This document shows, piece by piece, positions 52,801-60,067 of a stretch of 64,000 nt of DNA (positions are counted from its first letter, which is position 1; each line of letters opens with the position of its first letter). The notes under the pieces were generated by a model. That model was given only the letters and a program-made list of their open reading frames with translations, did no database searches and had not been told where the DNA came from. The stretch is from assembly GCF_023333595.1 (NCBI RefSeq), contig NZ_JAIQZM010000003.1, positions 124,001 to 188,000 on the forward strand. The letters run 5' to 3'. The translations under genes and the position numbers were made by a program. The stretch comes from Argonema galeatum A003/A1 (GTDB lineage Bacteria; Cyanobacteriota; Cyanobacteriia; Cyanobacteriales; Aerosakkonemataceae).

Positions 52801-53322
52801 AAGCTTTGCAGCTTCATACCAGGGGCGGGTGCGGGGGTCATACTCAGCCGACTTTAATAGCTTTTGCCGATCGCCAAACTCGTCTAGCAAGTAAATTTCG
52901 CGAATGGGTGCAGTAGCGCTTGTCCGAATTCTGAGTTCAGCGGTATTGTCTTCCATGCGTTCAACGCCGACAAACTCGCCCTGCTCGTTCCCAAAATAGA
53001 TATAACTCTCCAGTTCTTCCTTCTGCACCACCCGCCAGAAATAGCGCCGCAATCCTTGAAAGTCATCAAGCTGTAAATTCCCGCTCTCGACACTTGCGTA
53101 GGTGAGTAGCAGGACGTTATAGGATTTATTGAGATAATCGGAAACGTGCTGGTTGATGCGGACACTAATTTCGCTATTCAACTGAGTCGCCAGATCGTCG
53201 ATCGCTCGCTGTCCGTTGCGAAAAGAAAACCACCCTACCAGTCCCACAGCCGCAACGATTTGCAGCACAAAGGGAACCACCAGGGTGGTGCGGAGGTGGA
53301 ATTTGCGGGGAGCCTTTTTCAT
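49834..53322 (-). CDS. Hybrid sensor kinase-receiver-adenylate/guanylate cyclase
   Basis: 1162 residues. The first helix (about 10-30, FVLQIVAAVGLVGWFSF) is followed by a periplasmic dCache-type sensor (about 50-345), a second helix (LLLCSLALLSAIIVGILTA) and HAMP (ITRPILQVSQASEEIATGN). HisKA has the phosphorylated His in ANTSHELRTPLNGIIG (about 447). HATPase_c has DTGIGIPEDKF and GGTGLGLAV. A receiver follows with VDDEPINRQ and phospho-Asp in LILLDVMMPRM (about 802). A class III cyclase (TIMFSDIRSFTTLSE, about 911, and YIGDAIMALFP) and a TPR-like tail close the protein. It senses a signal outside the cell and should make a cyclic nucleotide. A 50-residue insert (582-632) encoded by a repeat element sits inside the ATPase domain. 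Confidence 0.94.
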   Translation of the reverse strand: MKKAPRKFHLRTTLVVPFVLQIVAAVGLVGWFSFRNGQRAIDDLATQLNSEISVRINQHVSDYLNKSYNVLLLTYASVESGNLQLDDFQGLRRYFWRVVQKEELESYIYFGNEQGEFVGVERMEDNTAELRIRTSATAPIREIYLLDEFGDRQKLLKSAEYDPRTRPWYEAAKLAGKATWSPIFSSFSHENTSLVVSPVRPVYDSKDKLVGVLTINIPLRQITEFLKSLDISPNGQSFIIERSGDLVASSIITQPFTIKGEGKDREIERIRAIDSQNEAVSATVRYLKEHFGNFGAIDRSQNLKLKIQDSWYYVEVLPIQDGRGIDWLAVVVIPESDFMTQIYANTQHTLLLCSLALLSAIIVGILTARWITRPILQVSQASEEIATGNLDQHIRPSNIIEIEKLTNSFNSMAKQLKDSFATLEKQNEDLKDLDQLKNEFLANTSHELRTPLNGIIGIAESLIDGATGELSQTTQANLNLIVSSGRRLANLVNDILDFSKLRHKNLELQLKPVDLRSVTNVVITLLHPLTAHKSLQLLNSIAADLPPAEADEDRLQQILYNLVGNAIKFTPSGTVEVSAEVIDPPQPPLKRGEQDAAVPSLTKGEQDATVPSLTSTETDDRVPPFLRGVRGDRISYLAITISDTGIGIPEDKFERIFESFEQAEGSTARDYGGTGLGLAVTKKLVQLHGGEVIVKSKVGEGSQFTFTLPISSAKVEVSQQIAVIKNKRNLEFTTSITSPKLDQKTNTENQFKVLIVDDEPINRQVLINNLSLYNYAITEASNGQEALAVMEKGFIPDLILLDVMMPRMTGYEVAEKIRDRFPAYELPIVMLTAKNQVSDIVEGFESGANDYLSKPIQKQEMLARIKTHISLAKLTSAYGRFVPRNFLKFLGKESIIDVQLGDQVQQEMTIMFSDIRSFTTLSEAMTPQETFNFINSYLSRVSPVIRKHNGFIDKYIGDAIMALFPESANDAVQAAIAMQKEVENYNQDRHKMGYAPIAIGIGLHTGNLMLGTIGESERMETTVIADAVNLASRLEGLTKLYGAGILISHKTLCCLDYYQEQHFRFLDRVTVKGKKSAVAVFEVYDGDEPEQKRLKSQTQARFEVAVFLYYQQQFEEAQQIFQEVLQINPQDKAAMLYVKRCQQYQQYGVPERWEGITDLDFK
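51426..51576. repeat. 151-bp GATCCCCCC element inserted in the kinase gene
   Basis: Ends GATCCCCCC/GGGGGGATC and inner arms TTAAAAAGGGGGG/CCCCCCTTTTTAA match the 819-894 element. The centre holds two tandem copies of a unit with CAAGGAGGG and CATCTTGCTCCCCC. It is read in frame as about 50 residues, including PPQPPLKRGEQDA and PPFLRGVRGD. Confidence 0.88.
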
Positions 53323-53505
53323 AGGGGCGAGCTTTTAAACATGAGTCTAAAGCGTATGATGCAGCATAACTCCCTGAACGATCGCACTATAACCCAAGAG
53401 ATTATACCAATTTTATTTAACCGCGAACCATATAAAAACTTAAAAAGTGTTTTTTTAATCGGCTTTCCAGGTTTTTATCTATTTATAACAAAAAGAAAAT
53501 TGGTA

Positions 53506-53877
53506 TTACAAGATGTCATCTACCAGAACCGAACCACCCTCATAGAAATCTACACTGAGGTGATAGTCCTCAAGAAGTGCTGTTCCAACGAGCGGACGAC
53601 GCCCCATTGCCAGAACTGCGATGTCACGTTCTACACCATTCCATACAACAGTTGCCACATAAACATCTGCTACAACATTCATATCATTGGCTAGATTCGC
53701 ATTGAGTTGCGTTAGATATGGCAAACCCAGAGCAGCGATCGTGGTAGGCGGTAAGGTTAGGGCACCTTCAAAACCCGTATCGACAACGAACTCAATTTCT
53801 ACATCAGAGCCTCCTGGAAGACGGAGAATAACACCAATTCGTGCTTGAAGCCCAACTACATTTCCATATATCATCAC
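53506..53877 (-). CDS. Clan AA aspartic protease-like protein
   Basis: 123 residues, retropepsin-like. The active-site triad is in IEFVVDTGFEGALTLPP (DTG near 33), followed by a flap region and the hydrophobic-glycine motif VLAMGRRPLVGTALLEDY. Stand-alone members are small and probably work as dimers. In cyanobacteria they are common and often paired with a short upstream gene of the type seen here. The start overlaps that gene by 4 bases (ATGA), so translation is coupled. A toxin-antitoxin-like or processing role is plausible but untested. No signal peptide is seen, so it is cytoplasmic. Confidence 0.9.
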   Translation of the reverse strand: MMIYGNVVGLQARIGVILRLPGGSDVEIEFVVDTGFEGALTLPPTTIAALGLPYLTQLNANLANDMNVVADVYVATVVWNGVERDIAVLAMGRRPLVGTALLEDYHLSVDFYEGGSVLVDDIL

Positions 53878-54146
53878 TGTGCAGTCCTGACCAACGTACC
53901 ACCTACTGCGTAAACGGCATTAAAGCCGATCCTTTCCGTCCAAATTGCTGCATCAGCTTGTTGGGTTTGCAATAGGCGACTTGTGGCTACTGGATCGTCG
54001 CCTATTTCGTAGTCGCCAGTTTCAACATTGATTGAGATGATTTTGCCAATATTGTCTCCTGTTTCCACTCGCTCGCGGATGCTCTTTTCATAAACTTCCT
54101 TACCGCGTCGAGCAATTTCTTCGCCACTGAAGTCAGAATAAGGCAT
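53874..54146 (-). CDS. Short partner of the aspartic protease
   Basis: I choose ATG 54146, which has AAGAGG 9 bases upstream, though a longer frame reaches TTG 54200. The product of 90 residues begins MPYSDFSGEEIARRGKEVYE, a start found in a family I recall from cyanobacteria, and includes IISINVETGDYEIGDDPVA and IGFNAVYAVGGTLVRTAQ. It is small, acidic in places, and without a membrane or signal segment. It overlaps the protease gene by 4 bases, so the two form a two-gene operon. An antitoxin- or inhibitor-like role for one of them would fit the layout, but no motif proves it. Confidence 0.75.
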   Translation of the reverse strand: MPYSDFSGEEIARRGKEVYEKSIRERVETGDNIGKIISINVETGDYEIGDDPVATSRLLQTQQADAAIWTERIGFNAVYAVGGTLVRTAQ

Positions 54147-54257
54147 ATCCAAAAACCTCTTCATTAAAGTTGCCAACTTCGCAATGTTATTGTAAAGCAA
54201 TAACGCGGATTGTTATGTTGTGCGATCGCTCCTCAACTTCACGCTTTGGATTCGCAA

Positions 54258-54330
54258 AGAAACCCGGTTTCTAGGAAAAATTATTATTGGTACGTAGTTG
54301 CGATGCCGCGCGGCATCGCAGCTACGTACC
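54258..54330. repeat. AGAAACCCGGTTTCT half-site and 42-bp GGTACGTAGTTGCG palindrome
   Basis: A single AGAAACCCGGTTTCT unit lies at 54258-54272 and a palindrome at 54289-54330, with arms GGTACGTAGTTGCGATGCCG and one mismatch (GCAGCTACGTACC on the right). Same family as 4965-5006. Confidence 0.85.
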
Positions 54331-54444
54331 AAATCCAGACATAGGCTACAGGCTGTTTTAAGATCTGAATAAAAGTTGCACAGATTGTTCGTGCTTCGGA
54401 GCGGACGACTTCAATTTGGGCTTGGACAAACAAACAGTCGAGAT

Positions 54445-54771
54445 CTACTCTAGTTGTCGCGCCACTGCGCTGCTGAAATCTTCGTAGGGTTTGACTCCGA
54501 CAATTGTTTCGACCCGTTCGCCTTGCTTAAAGAGCATGACCGCCGGAATGCTTTTGATCTCAAATCGTTTGGCTAGAGCCTTATTAGAATCAAGGTCTAG
54601 CTTGAAGACCTTGGCCCGATCGCTATATTCTTCAGCTAGTCGATCCATGAGGGGAGCGACCAGTTTACAAGGCCCGCACCAACTCGCTGTGCAGTCCACC
54701 ACAAGCAGCGATTCGTTTGCTAGGAGCGTATCAAATTCAGTTTCGTCTTGAATGAAGGTAGCTGTACCCAT
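54445..54771 (-). CDS. trxA: Thioredoxin
   Basis: Start at ATG 54771, preceded by GGAG 8 bases away; the longer frame is not conserved. 108 residues, full thioredoxin length. The active site is CTASWCGPCKLVAPLMDRLA (WCGPC, Cys near 31/34), the cis-proline is in IKSIPAVMLFKQGE, and GVKPYEDFSSAVARQLE is the C-terminal helix. It reduces protein disulfides in the cytoplasm and passes electrons from ferredoxin- or NADPH-dependent reductases to targets. The symbol is generic, because cyanobacteria have several trx genes and the exact type cannot be stated. It faces away from the Uma2 gene at 54942. Confidence 0.93.
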   Translation of the reverse strand: MGTATFIQDETEFDTLLANESLLVVDCTASWCGPCKLVAPLMDRLAEEYSDRAKVFKLDLDSNKALAKRFEIKSIPAVMLFKQGERVETIVGVKPYEDFSSAVARQLE

Positions 54772-54941
54772 GTTTGTGTCTCCAATAGGGATAATCTTAC
54801 TGCGCTGGCTCTGCACATCAACAAACTCAAAGTCTAACAGCGAATTAGCTCACCTTGAACAGCCGACGCTCGTTTGCTCCCGCAGTACCAGCCATCCAGC
54901 AGCGTTAAAATTAAGAGATTAAATTTTCAGATAGTAAGGTC

Positions 54942-55742
54942 ATGGTCGCAACTCAGGATAATCCAGTCCAAAAAATGGCAACGCTGACCGTTACCTGGGA
55001 GAAGTTGCCTGACGACTTTCAATTAGAAGAAAAACCTGTGGACAATACTGGTCAACCACTGATTGCTGGGGCGTTAAGAGAAATTCTGGAACTGATGGGG
55101 TACATTAAACCAGTAATGCTGATTGCCTCTAACTTTGGACTCTGTGCAACGGTGAACGGTGATTTGGTAATTAAAGCACCAGATTGGGTTTACGTCCCCT
55201 CTGTGCTGCCTCTGGAACCGCGAGGCGATCGCAAAAGCTATACTCCTCAGCTAGAAGGAGACATCCCCAGCGTTGTCATGGAATTCCTGTCGGAAACTGA
55301 CGGCGGAGAATATTCGGTCAAACGTACCTACCCCCCTGGGAAGTGGTTTTTTTACGAACACATTCTGCAAGTCCCAGCCTACGTCATATTTGAACCAGAC
55401 AGTGGATTGCTGGAGGTCTATCGGTTAAAAGCAGGACGCTATGAACTGGAATTGCCCGATGCTGAAGGACGCCACTGGATGGCAGAGATGGGGTTATTTT
55501 TGGGAGTCTGGCGGGGAGAGAAGGAAGAACGCACGGGCTATTGGTTGCGTTGGTGGGATGAGGGGGGAAATCTGCTTTTGTGGGGCGTAGAGCGATTGGA
55601 GCAAGAACGCCAACGGGTAGAACAAGAACACCAACGGGCTGAACAAGAACACCAACGGGCTGAACAAGAACGCCAACGGGCTGATAGATTGGCCCAATAC
55701 TTGCGTTCTCAGGGGATTAACCCCGATGATATCCCTCAATAA
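54942..55742 (+). CDS. Uma2 family protein with charged heptad tail
   Basis: 266 residues. It has the Uma2 core: IKAPDWVYVPSVLPLEPRGD (P-D), DIPSVVMEFLSETDGGEYSV (E), and WFFYEHILQVPAYVIFEPDS (the xVPxYxxFxP variant of the final helix). From about residue 215 there is a heptad tail (LEQERQRVEQEHQRAEQ, repeated) ending RLAQYLRSQGINPDDIPQ. This Uma2 is of the subgroup with ...LRSQGINPDDIP endings, distinct from the 34143-36706 trio. It was not seen with any partner gene. It diverges from trxA with a 170-base gap. Confidence 0.9.
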   Translation: MVATQDNPVQKMATLTVTWEKLPDDFQLEEKPVDNTGQPLIAGALREILELMGYIKPVMLIASNFGLCATVNGDLVIKAPDWVYVPSVLPLEPRGDRKSYTPQLEGDIPSVVMEFLSETDGGEYSVKRTYPPGKWFFYEHILQVPAYVIFEPDSGLLEVYRLKAGRYELELPDAEGRHWMAEMGLFLGVWRGEKEERTGYWLRWWDEGGNLLLWGVERLEQERQRVEQEHQRAEQEHQRAEQERQRADRLAQYLRSQGINPDDIPQ

Positions 55743-55799
55743 GTGAGTTGGGAGGGCGATCGCATTTTTATACAACTTCAAGTGCGATCGCTTCCTCTG

Positions 55800-56279
55800 C
55801 TAATGGAAAAGACTACTCATAAAACTGCTAGTAAGTAGCAAGCAGCCGACGGTGATGGTATCCCACAACCAGTCATATTTTTCCCAAACAGACAGATGCT
55901 TGTGGTGTCGTTGAAAAAACCACCACCAAGCTGTTTCGGGGGGATACAAACTCGATCGCCATTCTTCTAGTTTACCGATCGCAGCCATCGGATCTGCTTG
56001 TTGGCGCAGGCGGGTATCTAGGTTGATGAGAGTAACTAAAGTTTCAGAAGAATGGTTTTGGTTTTGGCTTAGGGTGGCGCTGACGGTATCTCGCGCCACC
56101 AGCACTTCTAGGATTTCTTGCTGTGATGGTTTGGGGTTGGCTGTTTCGATCGCGCTCAGTGCTTTAGTATATCTTTCCATCGCCCGGTCTAATTCAGAAA
56201 TTATTTCATTTACTTTCGGTGTTTGGCTGTCGCCTCTTTGGGGGATGAGTTCTGAGTTGTTTTCCTGTGTGTTTGACAT
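55800..56279 (-). CDS. Probable truncated membrane protein
   Basis: 159 residues. The first 100 are soluble and helical (EIISELDRAMERYTKALSAI, EILEVLVARDTVSATLSQNQ). Then a WWWFFQRHHKHLSVWEKYDW block precedes one hydrophobic segment (LWDTITVGCLLLTSSFMSSLF) that ends abruptly. I remember longer cyanobacterial proteins of this kind, with a membrane domain after the WWW...WDRFDWLW block. The early stop suggests a truncated copy, though a short anchored protein cannot be excluded. No family name is assigned. It faces the Uma2 gene tail-to-tail. Confidence 0.6.
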   Translation of the reverse strand: MSNTQENNSELIPQRGDSQTPKVNEIISELDRAMERYTKALSAIETANPKPSQQEILEVLVARDTVSATLSQNQNHSSETLVTLINLDTRLRQQADPMAAIGKLEEWRSSLYPPETAWWWFFQRHHKHLSVWEKYDWLWDTITVGCLLLTSSFMSSLFH

Positions 56280-56460
56280 AGCAAAAAGTTTAAAAAAATG
56301 ATATTTTTTGGGACTCAGGTGCGATGAGCGGTTGCAGTTAAGAAAGTAAAACGCCTTGGTAGGGTTTAGCTTTTACTTTATCCTTGCACATCTGTCTAGA
56401 GGGTTATGAAATAAGACTTTTGTATCTGACTACGTATTATCATTAAAAAATATCAGTTCC

Positions 56461-56559
56461 AGGACTTACGCACTCACGCCCCCCTTGCCCCCAAATCTGG
56501 GGGAGAAGAAGTCTTGTCCCCCAGATTTGGGGGGTTAGGGGGGCCTATGCGTAAGTCCT
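56461..56559. repeat. Full GGACTTACGC MITE-like element, 99 bp
   Basis: Ends AGGACTTACGC and GCGTAAGTCCT, inner arms CCCCAAATCTGGGGG and CCCCCAGATTTGGGG. It sits 33 bases before the ATG of the next gene, and so probably within its promoter or leader. The rest of the gap 56280-56592 is empty. Confidence 0.87.
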
Positions 56560-56592
56560 GAGTTCATATCCAATCTCTCTGGAAGTATTAAT

Positions 56593-57273
56593 ATGCCGTC
56601 CACAACAGATGTACAGAGTACAAATACTCATACCAAAATTCGCCTGCTGCTAACTTTGTGGGATTTGGGGGGAGCGCAGAAAGAAGTGCCGACGGGCCAA
56701 CTTACGAAGCGAGTTGTACCCAAGGGAAGCAAAAAGGCTGATTTTCAGGCACTTTTTGATGAGTTGCAAGCAGAGGGTGCGATCGAGATTGCTAAAAAGG
56801 GATACTCTATGCCTGCATTGGGGCTTCAGATGTTAAACGACAGTCTGAAAAGCCCTGATTTCCACTTTGGTAGCCAAGTTGGTGCAAAAACCGCAAATGC
56901 TCTGTTGAAGTGGATTCGAGAAGGGGGAACACTAGGTGATGGAGCCGCATCTGCTGCTTCTCTTAAGGGGGTAGAAAGTGCGATCGCATCTTATGACGAG
57001 TTTAAGCAGGTGGCGTTGGATGTCTACGACAAACTCAACCGTGATTACAACCTCGACGATCTGGTGCCAATTTACCGGATCAGGAGGGAGATTGGGGAGA
57101 AGGTTACGCGATCGAAGTTTAACGAGTGGATGCTGGAAATGCAGGAAAACGACATTTTGCAGCTCATAGGCGGTGAACTAACAGACATCACCCCTGATAA
57201 AGCTGAAGACTCGATCAAAACCGAACTCGGCGCTATACGCTACTATGTCAAGCGTTTAAGTTCCAAAAACTAA
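56593..57273 (+). CDS. Unrecognised protein upstream of a P-loop ATPase
   Basis: 226 residues, ATG preceded by TGGAAG. The first 90 residues (KIRLLLTLWDLGGAQKEVPT, then QALFDELQAEGAIEIAKKGY) look like a winged-helix DNA-binding domain: helix-turn-helix followed by a short wing. A glycine-rich linker around 115-125 (GTLGDGAASAASLKG) separates a second helical domain with PIYRIRREIGEKVTRSKFNE, which again resembles a winged helix. It precedes the ATPase at 57315 by 41 bases in the same direction, so they are likely one operon. A DNA-recognition subunit for that ATPase is my best inference. Confidence 0.65.
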   Translation: MPSTTDVQSTNTHTKIRLLLTLWDLGGAQKEVPTGQLTKRVVPKGSKKADFQALFDELQAEGAIEIAKKGYSMPALGLQMLNDSLKSPDFHFGSQVGAKTANALLKWIREGGTLGDGAASAASLKGVESAIASYDEFKQVALDVYDKLNRDYNLDDLVPIYRIRREIGEKVTRSKFNEWMLEMQENDILQLIGGELTDITPDKAEDSIKTELGAIRYYVKRLSSKN

Positions 57274-57314
57274 CGTAAATCCATTTGTAAATTTTTTACC
57301 TGACACAATAAACC

Positions 57315-59231
57315 ATGACTAACCATCAGATTTCATCCATTGAAGACCTTAATGCGGCTCTTTTAAGTCAAAACCCGTTCGCTAAACCCTCCTCTGTTAA
57401 TGCAAATGATATTTGGGGGAAGGAATTCTTTGACATTGAAACTATAAATGCTCATGCCTCTGATGCCGTATTTAAAGCGCTTGAGCAAATTCGTACTGGT
57501 CAATACTCGACAACTTCAATTGCTATAACTGCACAAAACGGAACTGGGAAAACTCACATTATTAGCCGCATCCGTCACCGTCTACAGGAGCAGGATGGGG
57601 GATTATTTATCTATGCTAACAAGTATGGCGATCTTCGCGATCTTAAGAAAGAATTTCAGCGAATTTTAGCGGAAAGTTTGGGGAAAACAGGCGCTCATGG
57701 AGTGACCCAGTGGCAGGAATTAGCAACAGCGATGATCAATCATGCTTTAAAAGTTGTTAAACCAAATCCCAAACTATATTCTCCTAAAGAATTAGTTAAA
57801 AAATTTGAAAGTAGCCAAACAGTTCAAGTAAGAAAATGGGTAAATGATTTAATTAAAGCATTTTTAAAAGCTAAAGATGTTAGCGATCCTGATATTGTAA
57901 AAGCAATTTTTTGGACACTGACAAATGAGCAATCACTTTATGCAATAAAATGGTTGGAGGGTCAAGAGCTAGCGCAGTACAAATCGAACGAGCTAGAATT
58001 ACCGAGCCAAAGGCAATCTTTTGATGCTGTACTACAAATCCTAGATTTGATTAGTGAGTATAACGAATTGGTTATTTGCTTTGATGAGCTAGATACGACT
58101 GATGCGTTTGACGAATTTAGCGGGTTACACATTAGCCAAATTGTTGCTGGATTGATAAAAGATTTGTTTCAAAATCTCAAGCGTGGCGTTATTCTAAGTG
58201 TAATGATGCCTGCTCAATGGAGCAATAAAATCAAGCAATTACCTGGCGGAGTTTCCAATAAAGTTTCTGCACAAGGAAATCCAATTGACTTAAGGTATAT
58301 GGATGGAGAATATATTGTTAACTTGGTTAGTTCACGATTAAATACATATTATGCAGTCCGCAATTTAGTTCCGATAAATCCTTTTTATCCATTTACAGAG
58401 AGTCACCTCAGAGATCTTGGTAAGGGAAAACCAACTATTAGGGAAGTTTTAGATTGGTGCAAAAATAATTGTCAACCTCCTGATACATCTATTATTGAAG
58501 AAGATCCAGTAGAAGCTGCTTTTGCTAAAGAACTTGAAGAAGAAATAACAAGCTATTTAGATGACAACTTCCGGCTGGCTGATGCTCTTTTGTTTAGCTT
58601 CCAAACGGTAATTGGTCAGACGATAGAAAGAATCACCATCAAAGAAGTTACTAATAAAGTCAAAAAAAGAGGTGGTAAAGATGATTATCTCAATTTCAAG
58701 ATAATTGGTAAAGAAAACGACAAAGATATCTGCATTGGAGTAGCTGTACTCCAGTATGCTGGTGGTCACGCATTGGGAGCGGGATTAAAAAGATTAAACG
58801 ATTACGAAAAGTTTGGTTTAACTCGCGGTTGTTTAGTACGTTCCAAGGCAAAAAAGCTTACTACATATTTAGAGCAAACTTATCTCGAACCACTTATTAG
58901 AGTCAATGGTGGAGAGTATGTAGAACTGAAAGAAGAAGAAATCAGACCACTGATAGCTATTCGCTCAGTTTATCAAAAGCGGGAAGTAGACTATGGTGTG
59001 AGCGAAGAGGAGATTTTAAAGTTTATTGCTGAGAAAGGTGGTGAGAAAATGCTAGGCGCTAGTAATCCTCTACTTAAAGAGATTCTCAGCGATCCATGTT
59101 ATGAAGTTCCGACTGACCTAATTGAAGATGAGCCTGTCGCTGTAGCCGAGTCTATTATGGCTGATGTATCTGATTCATATAACATAGACGAAGCAGTAGA
59201 AGCATTAGCAAATAGGCTGGATTTCATGTAA
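57315..59231 (+). CDS. P-loop ATPase with possible C-terminal nuclease-like domain
   Basis: 638 residues. Walker A is in ITAQNGTGKTHIISRI (about 76-86), preceded by a helical lead-in. Walker B is in ELVICFDELDTTDAF (about 250). Signature AAA+/STAND-like features include LHISQIVAGLIKDLFQNLKR. After a hinge near 430, the final 200 residues contain KKRGGKDDYLNFKIIGKEND and ICIGVAVLQYAGGHALGAGL, a beta-alpha-beta pattern reminiscent of restriction-endonuclease folds, but catalytic residues are not certain. The class occurs in bacterial defence-like operons. Together with the upstream gene and the Mrr-like gene at 60068, it suggests a restriction-type system. No methyltransferase is visible. Confidence 0.75.
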   Translation: MTNHQISSIEDLNAALLSQNPFAKPSSVNANDIWGKEFFDIETINAHASDAVFKALEQIRTGQYSTTSIAITAQNGTGKTHIISRIRHRLQEQDGGLFIYANKYGDLRDLKKEFQRILAESLGKTGAHGVTQWQELATAMINHALKVVKPNPKLYSPKELVKKFESSQTVQVRKWVNDLIKAFLKAKDVSDPDIVKAIFWTLTNEQSLYAIKWLEGQELAQYKSNELELPSQRQSFDAVLQILDLISEYNELVICFDELDTTDAFDEFSGLHISQIVAGLIKDLFQNLKRGVILSVMMPAQWSNKIKQLPGGVSNKVSAQGNPIDLRYMDGEYIVNLVSSRLNTYYAVRNLVPINPFYPFTESHLRDLGKGKPTIREVLDWCKNNCQPPDTSIIEEDPVEAAFAKELEEEITSYLDDNFRLADALLFSFQTVIGQTIERITIKEVTNKVKKRGGKDDYLNFKIIGKENDKDICIGVAVLQYAGGHALGAGLKRLNDYEKFGLTRGCLVRSKAKKLTTYLEQTYLEPLIRVNGGEYVELKEEEIRPLIAIRSVYQKREVDYGVSEEEILKFIAEKGGEKMLGASNPLLKEILSDPCYEVPTDLIEDEPVAVAESIMADVSDSYNIDEAVEALANRLDFM

Positions 59232-59280
59232 TTTGGGTTTTTGGGAATTATTACGCTAATGTTCAATTATGAACATTTTT

Positions 59281-59344
59281 GTAGGGACACGGCATCATAA
59301 ATATTTCGGTATAGATGAAAATTTTAATTATGCCGTGTCCCTAC
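59281..59344. repeat. GTAGGGACACGGCAT element, 64 bp
   Basis: Exact 15-base inverted ends, GTAGGGACACGGCAT and ATGCCGTGTCCCTAC. Centre AATATTTCGGTATAGATG. It lies between the ATPase and the Uma2 gene. Confidence 0.9.
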
Positions 59345-59414
59345 AGCATAATAGACCCGAAATAACCTGTAATTTTCTACATAAGTATCACCACGAATCA
59401 CAACCAAAAAACTT

Positions 59415-60059
59415 ATGACCACTTCACAAACAAAACTACCGACCGATACATGGGTTGTAGCAACATGGGATGAATTTATCCAAACTGTTGAAGATCCCGC
59501 TTATCGAAAAGCGAAAGGCTATTACTACAAAGGACAAATGAGGATTGAAACCATGTCAGTAGGCCCAGATCATGCCAAGGATAATACGATTATCGCTGTT
59601 GCTGTTCCCTTATTTGCTGCCATCAAAAGTATTCGGCTAAATGGATTAGAAAACTGTAGCTATCGCAAAACAGGTATTCGGGAGTGCCAACCAGATATAT
59701 CATATTACATTGGAGAAAGAGCGCAACTTGCCCCCACAGGAACCGCAATTGCTAACCTCGATCTTATTCCACCACCAGACATAGCGATCGAAATATCTGA
59801 TAGTACCTTGGCAGATGATAAAGGTGAAAAACGTTTACTTTACGAAGAAGTAAAAGTAGGGGAATACTGGATAGCAGATGTGCAAAAGCCAGAAATAATT
59901 GCTTTTGAAATTATCCCTACTGGTGGAAGTAGAAGAATTAGTCAATCTCAAATATTACCGGGGTTAGAGATGGCTTTATTAGAGGAAACTTTGCGGCGTA
60001 GTCGTCAAATGCCACACTCACAAGTAGTAGCTTGGTTATTAACTCAATTTCAATCATAA
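59415..60059 (+). CDS. Uma2 family protein
   Basis: 214 residues. It begins LPTDTWVVATWDEFIQTVED, a frequent N-terminus in cyanobacterial Uma2, with ETMSVGPDHAKDNTIIAVAV, CQPDISYYIGERAQLAPTGT (P-D), PPPDIAIEISDSTLADDKGE (E) and YEEVKVGEYWIADVQKPEI (K and GEYW). It belongs to a third Uma2 subgroup, different from the 34143 trio and from 54942. It lies between the ATPase and the Mrr-like gene, 9 bases before the latter, and would be co-transcribed. Whether it belongs to the defence module or is a hitchhiker is unclear. Confidence 0.9.
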   Translation: MTTSQTKLPTDTWVVATWDEFIQTVEDPAYRKAKGYYYKGQMRIETMSVGPDHAKDNTIIAVAVPLFAAIKSIRLNGLENCSYRKTGIRECQPDISYYIGERAQLAPTGTAIANLDLIPPPDIAIEISDSTLADDKGEKRLLYEEVKVGEYWIADVQKPEIIAFEIIPTGGSRRISQSQILPGLEMALLEETLRRSRQMPHSQVVAWLLTQFQS

Positions 60060-60067
60060 AACTTGTT

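Noticed and set aside
53146-53694. 182-codon + frame across the kinase start and aspartic protease
   Set aside because: It overlaps two well-supported genes on the other strand and shows no domain or ribosome binding site.
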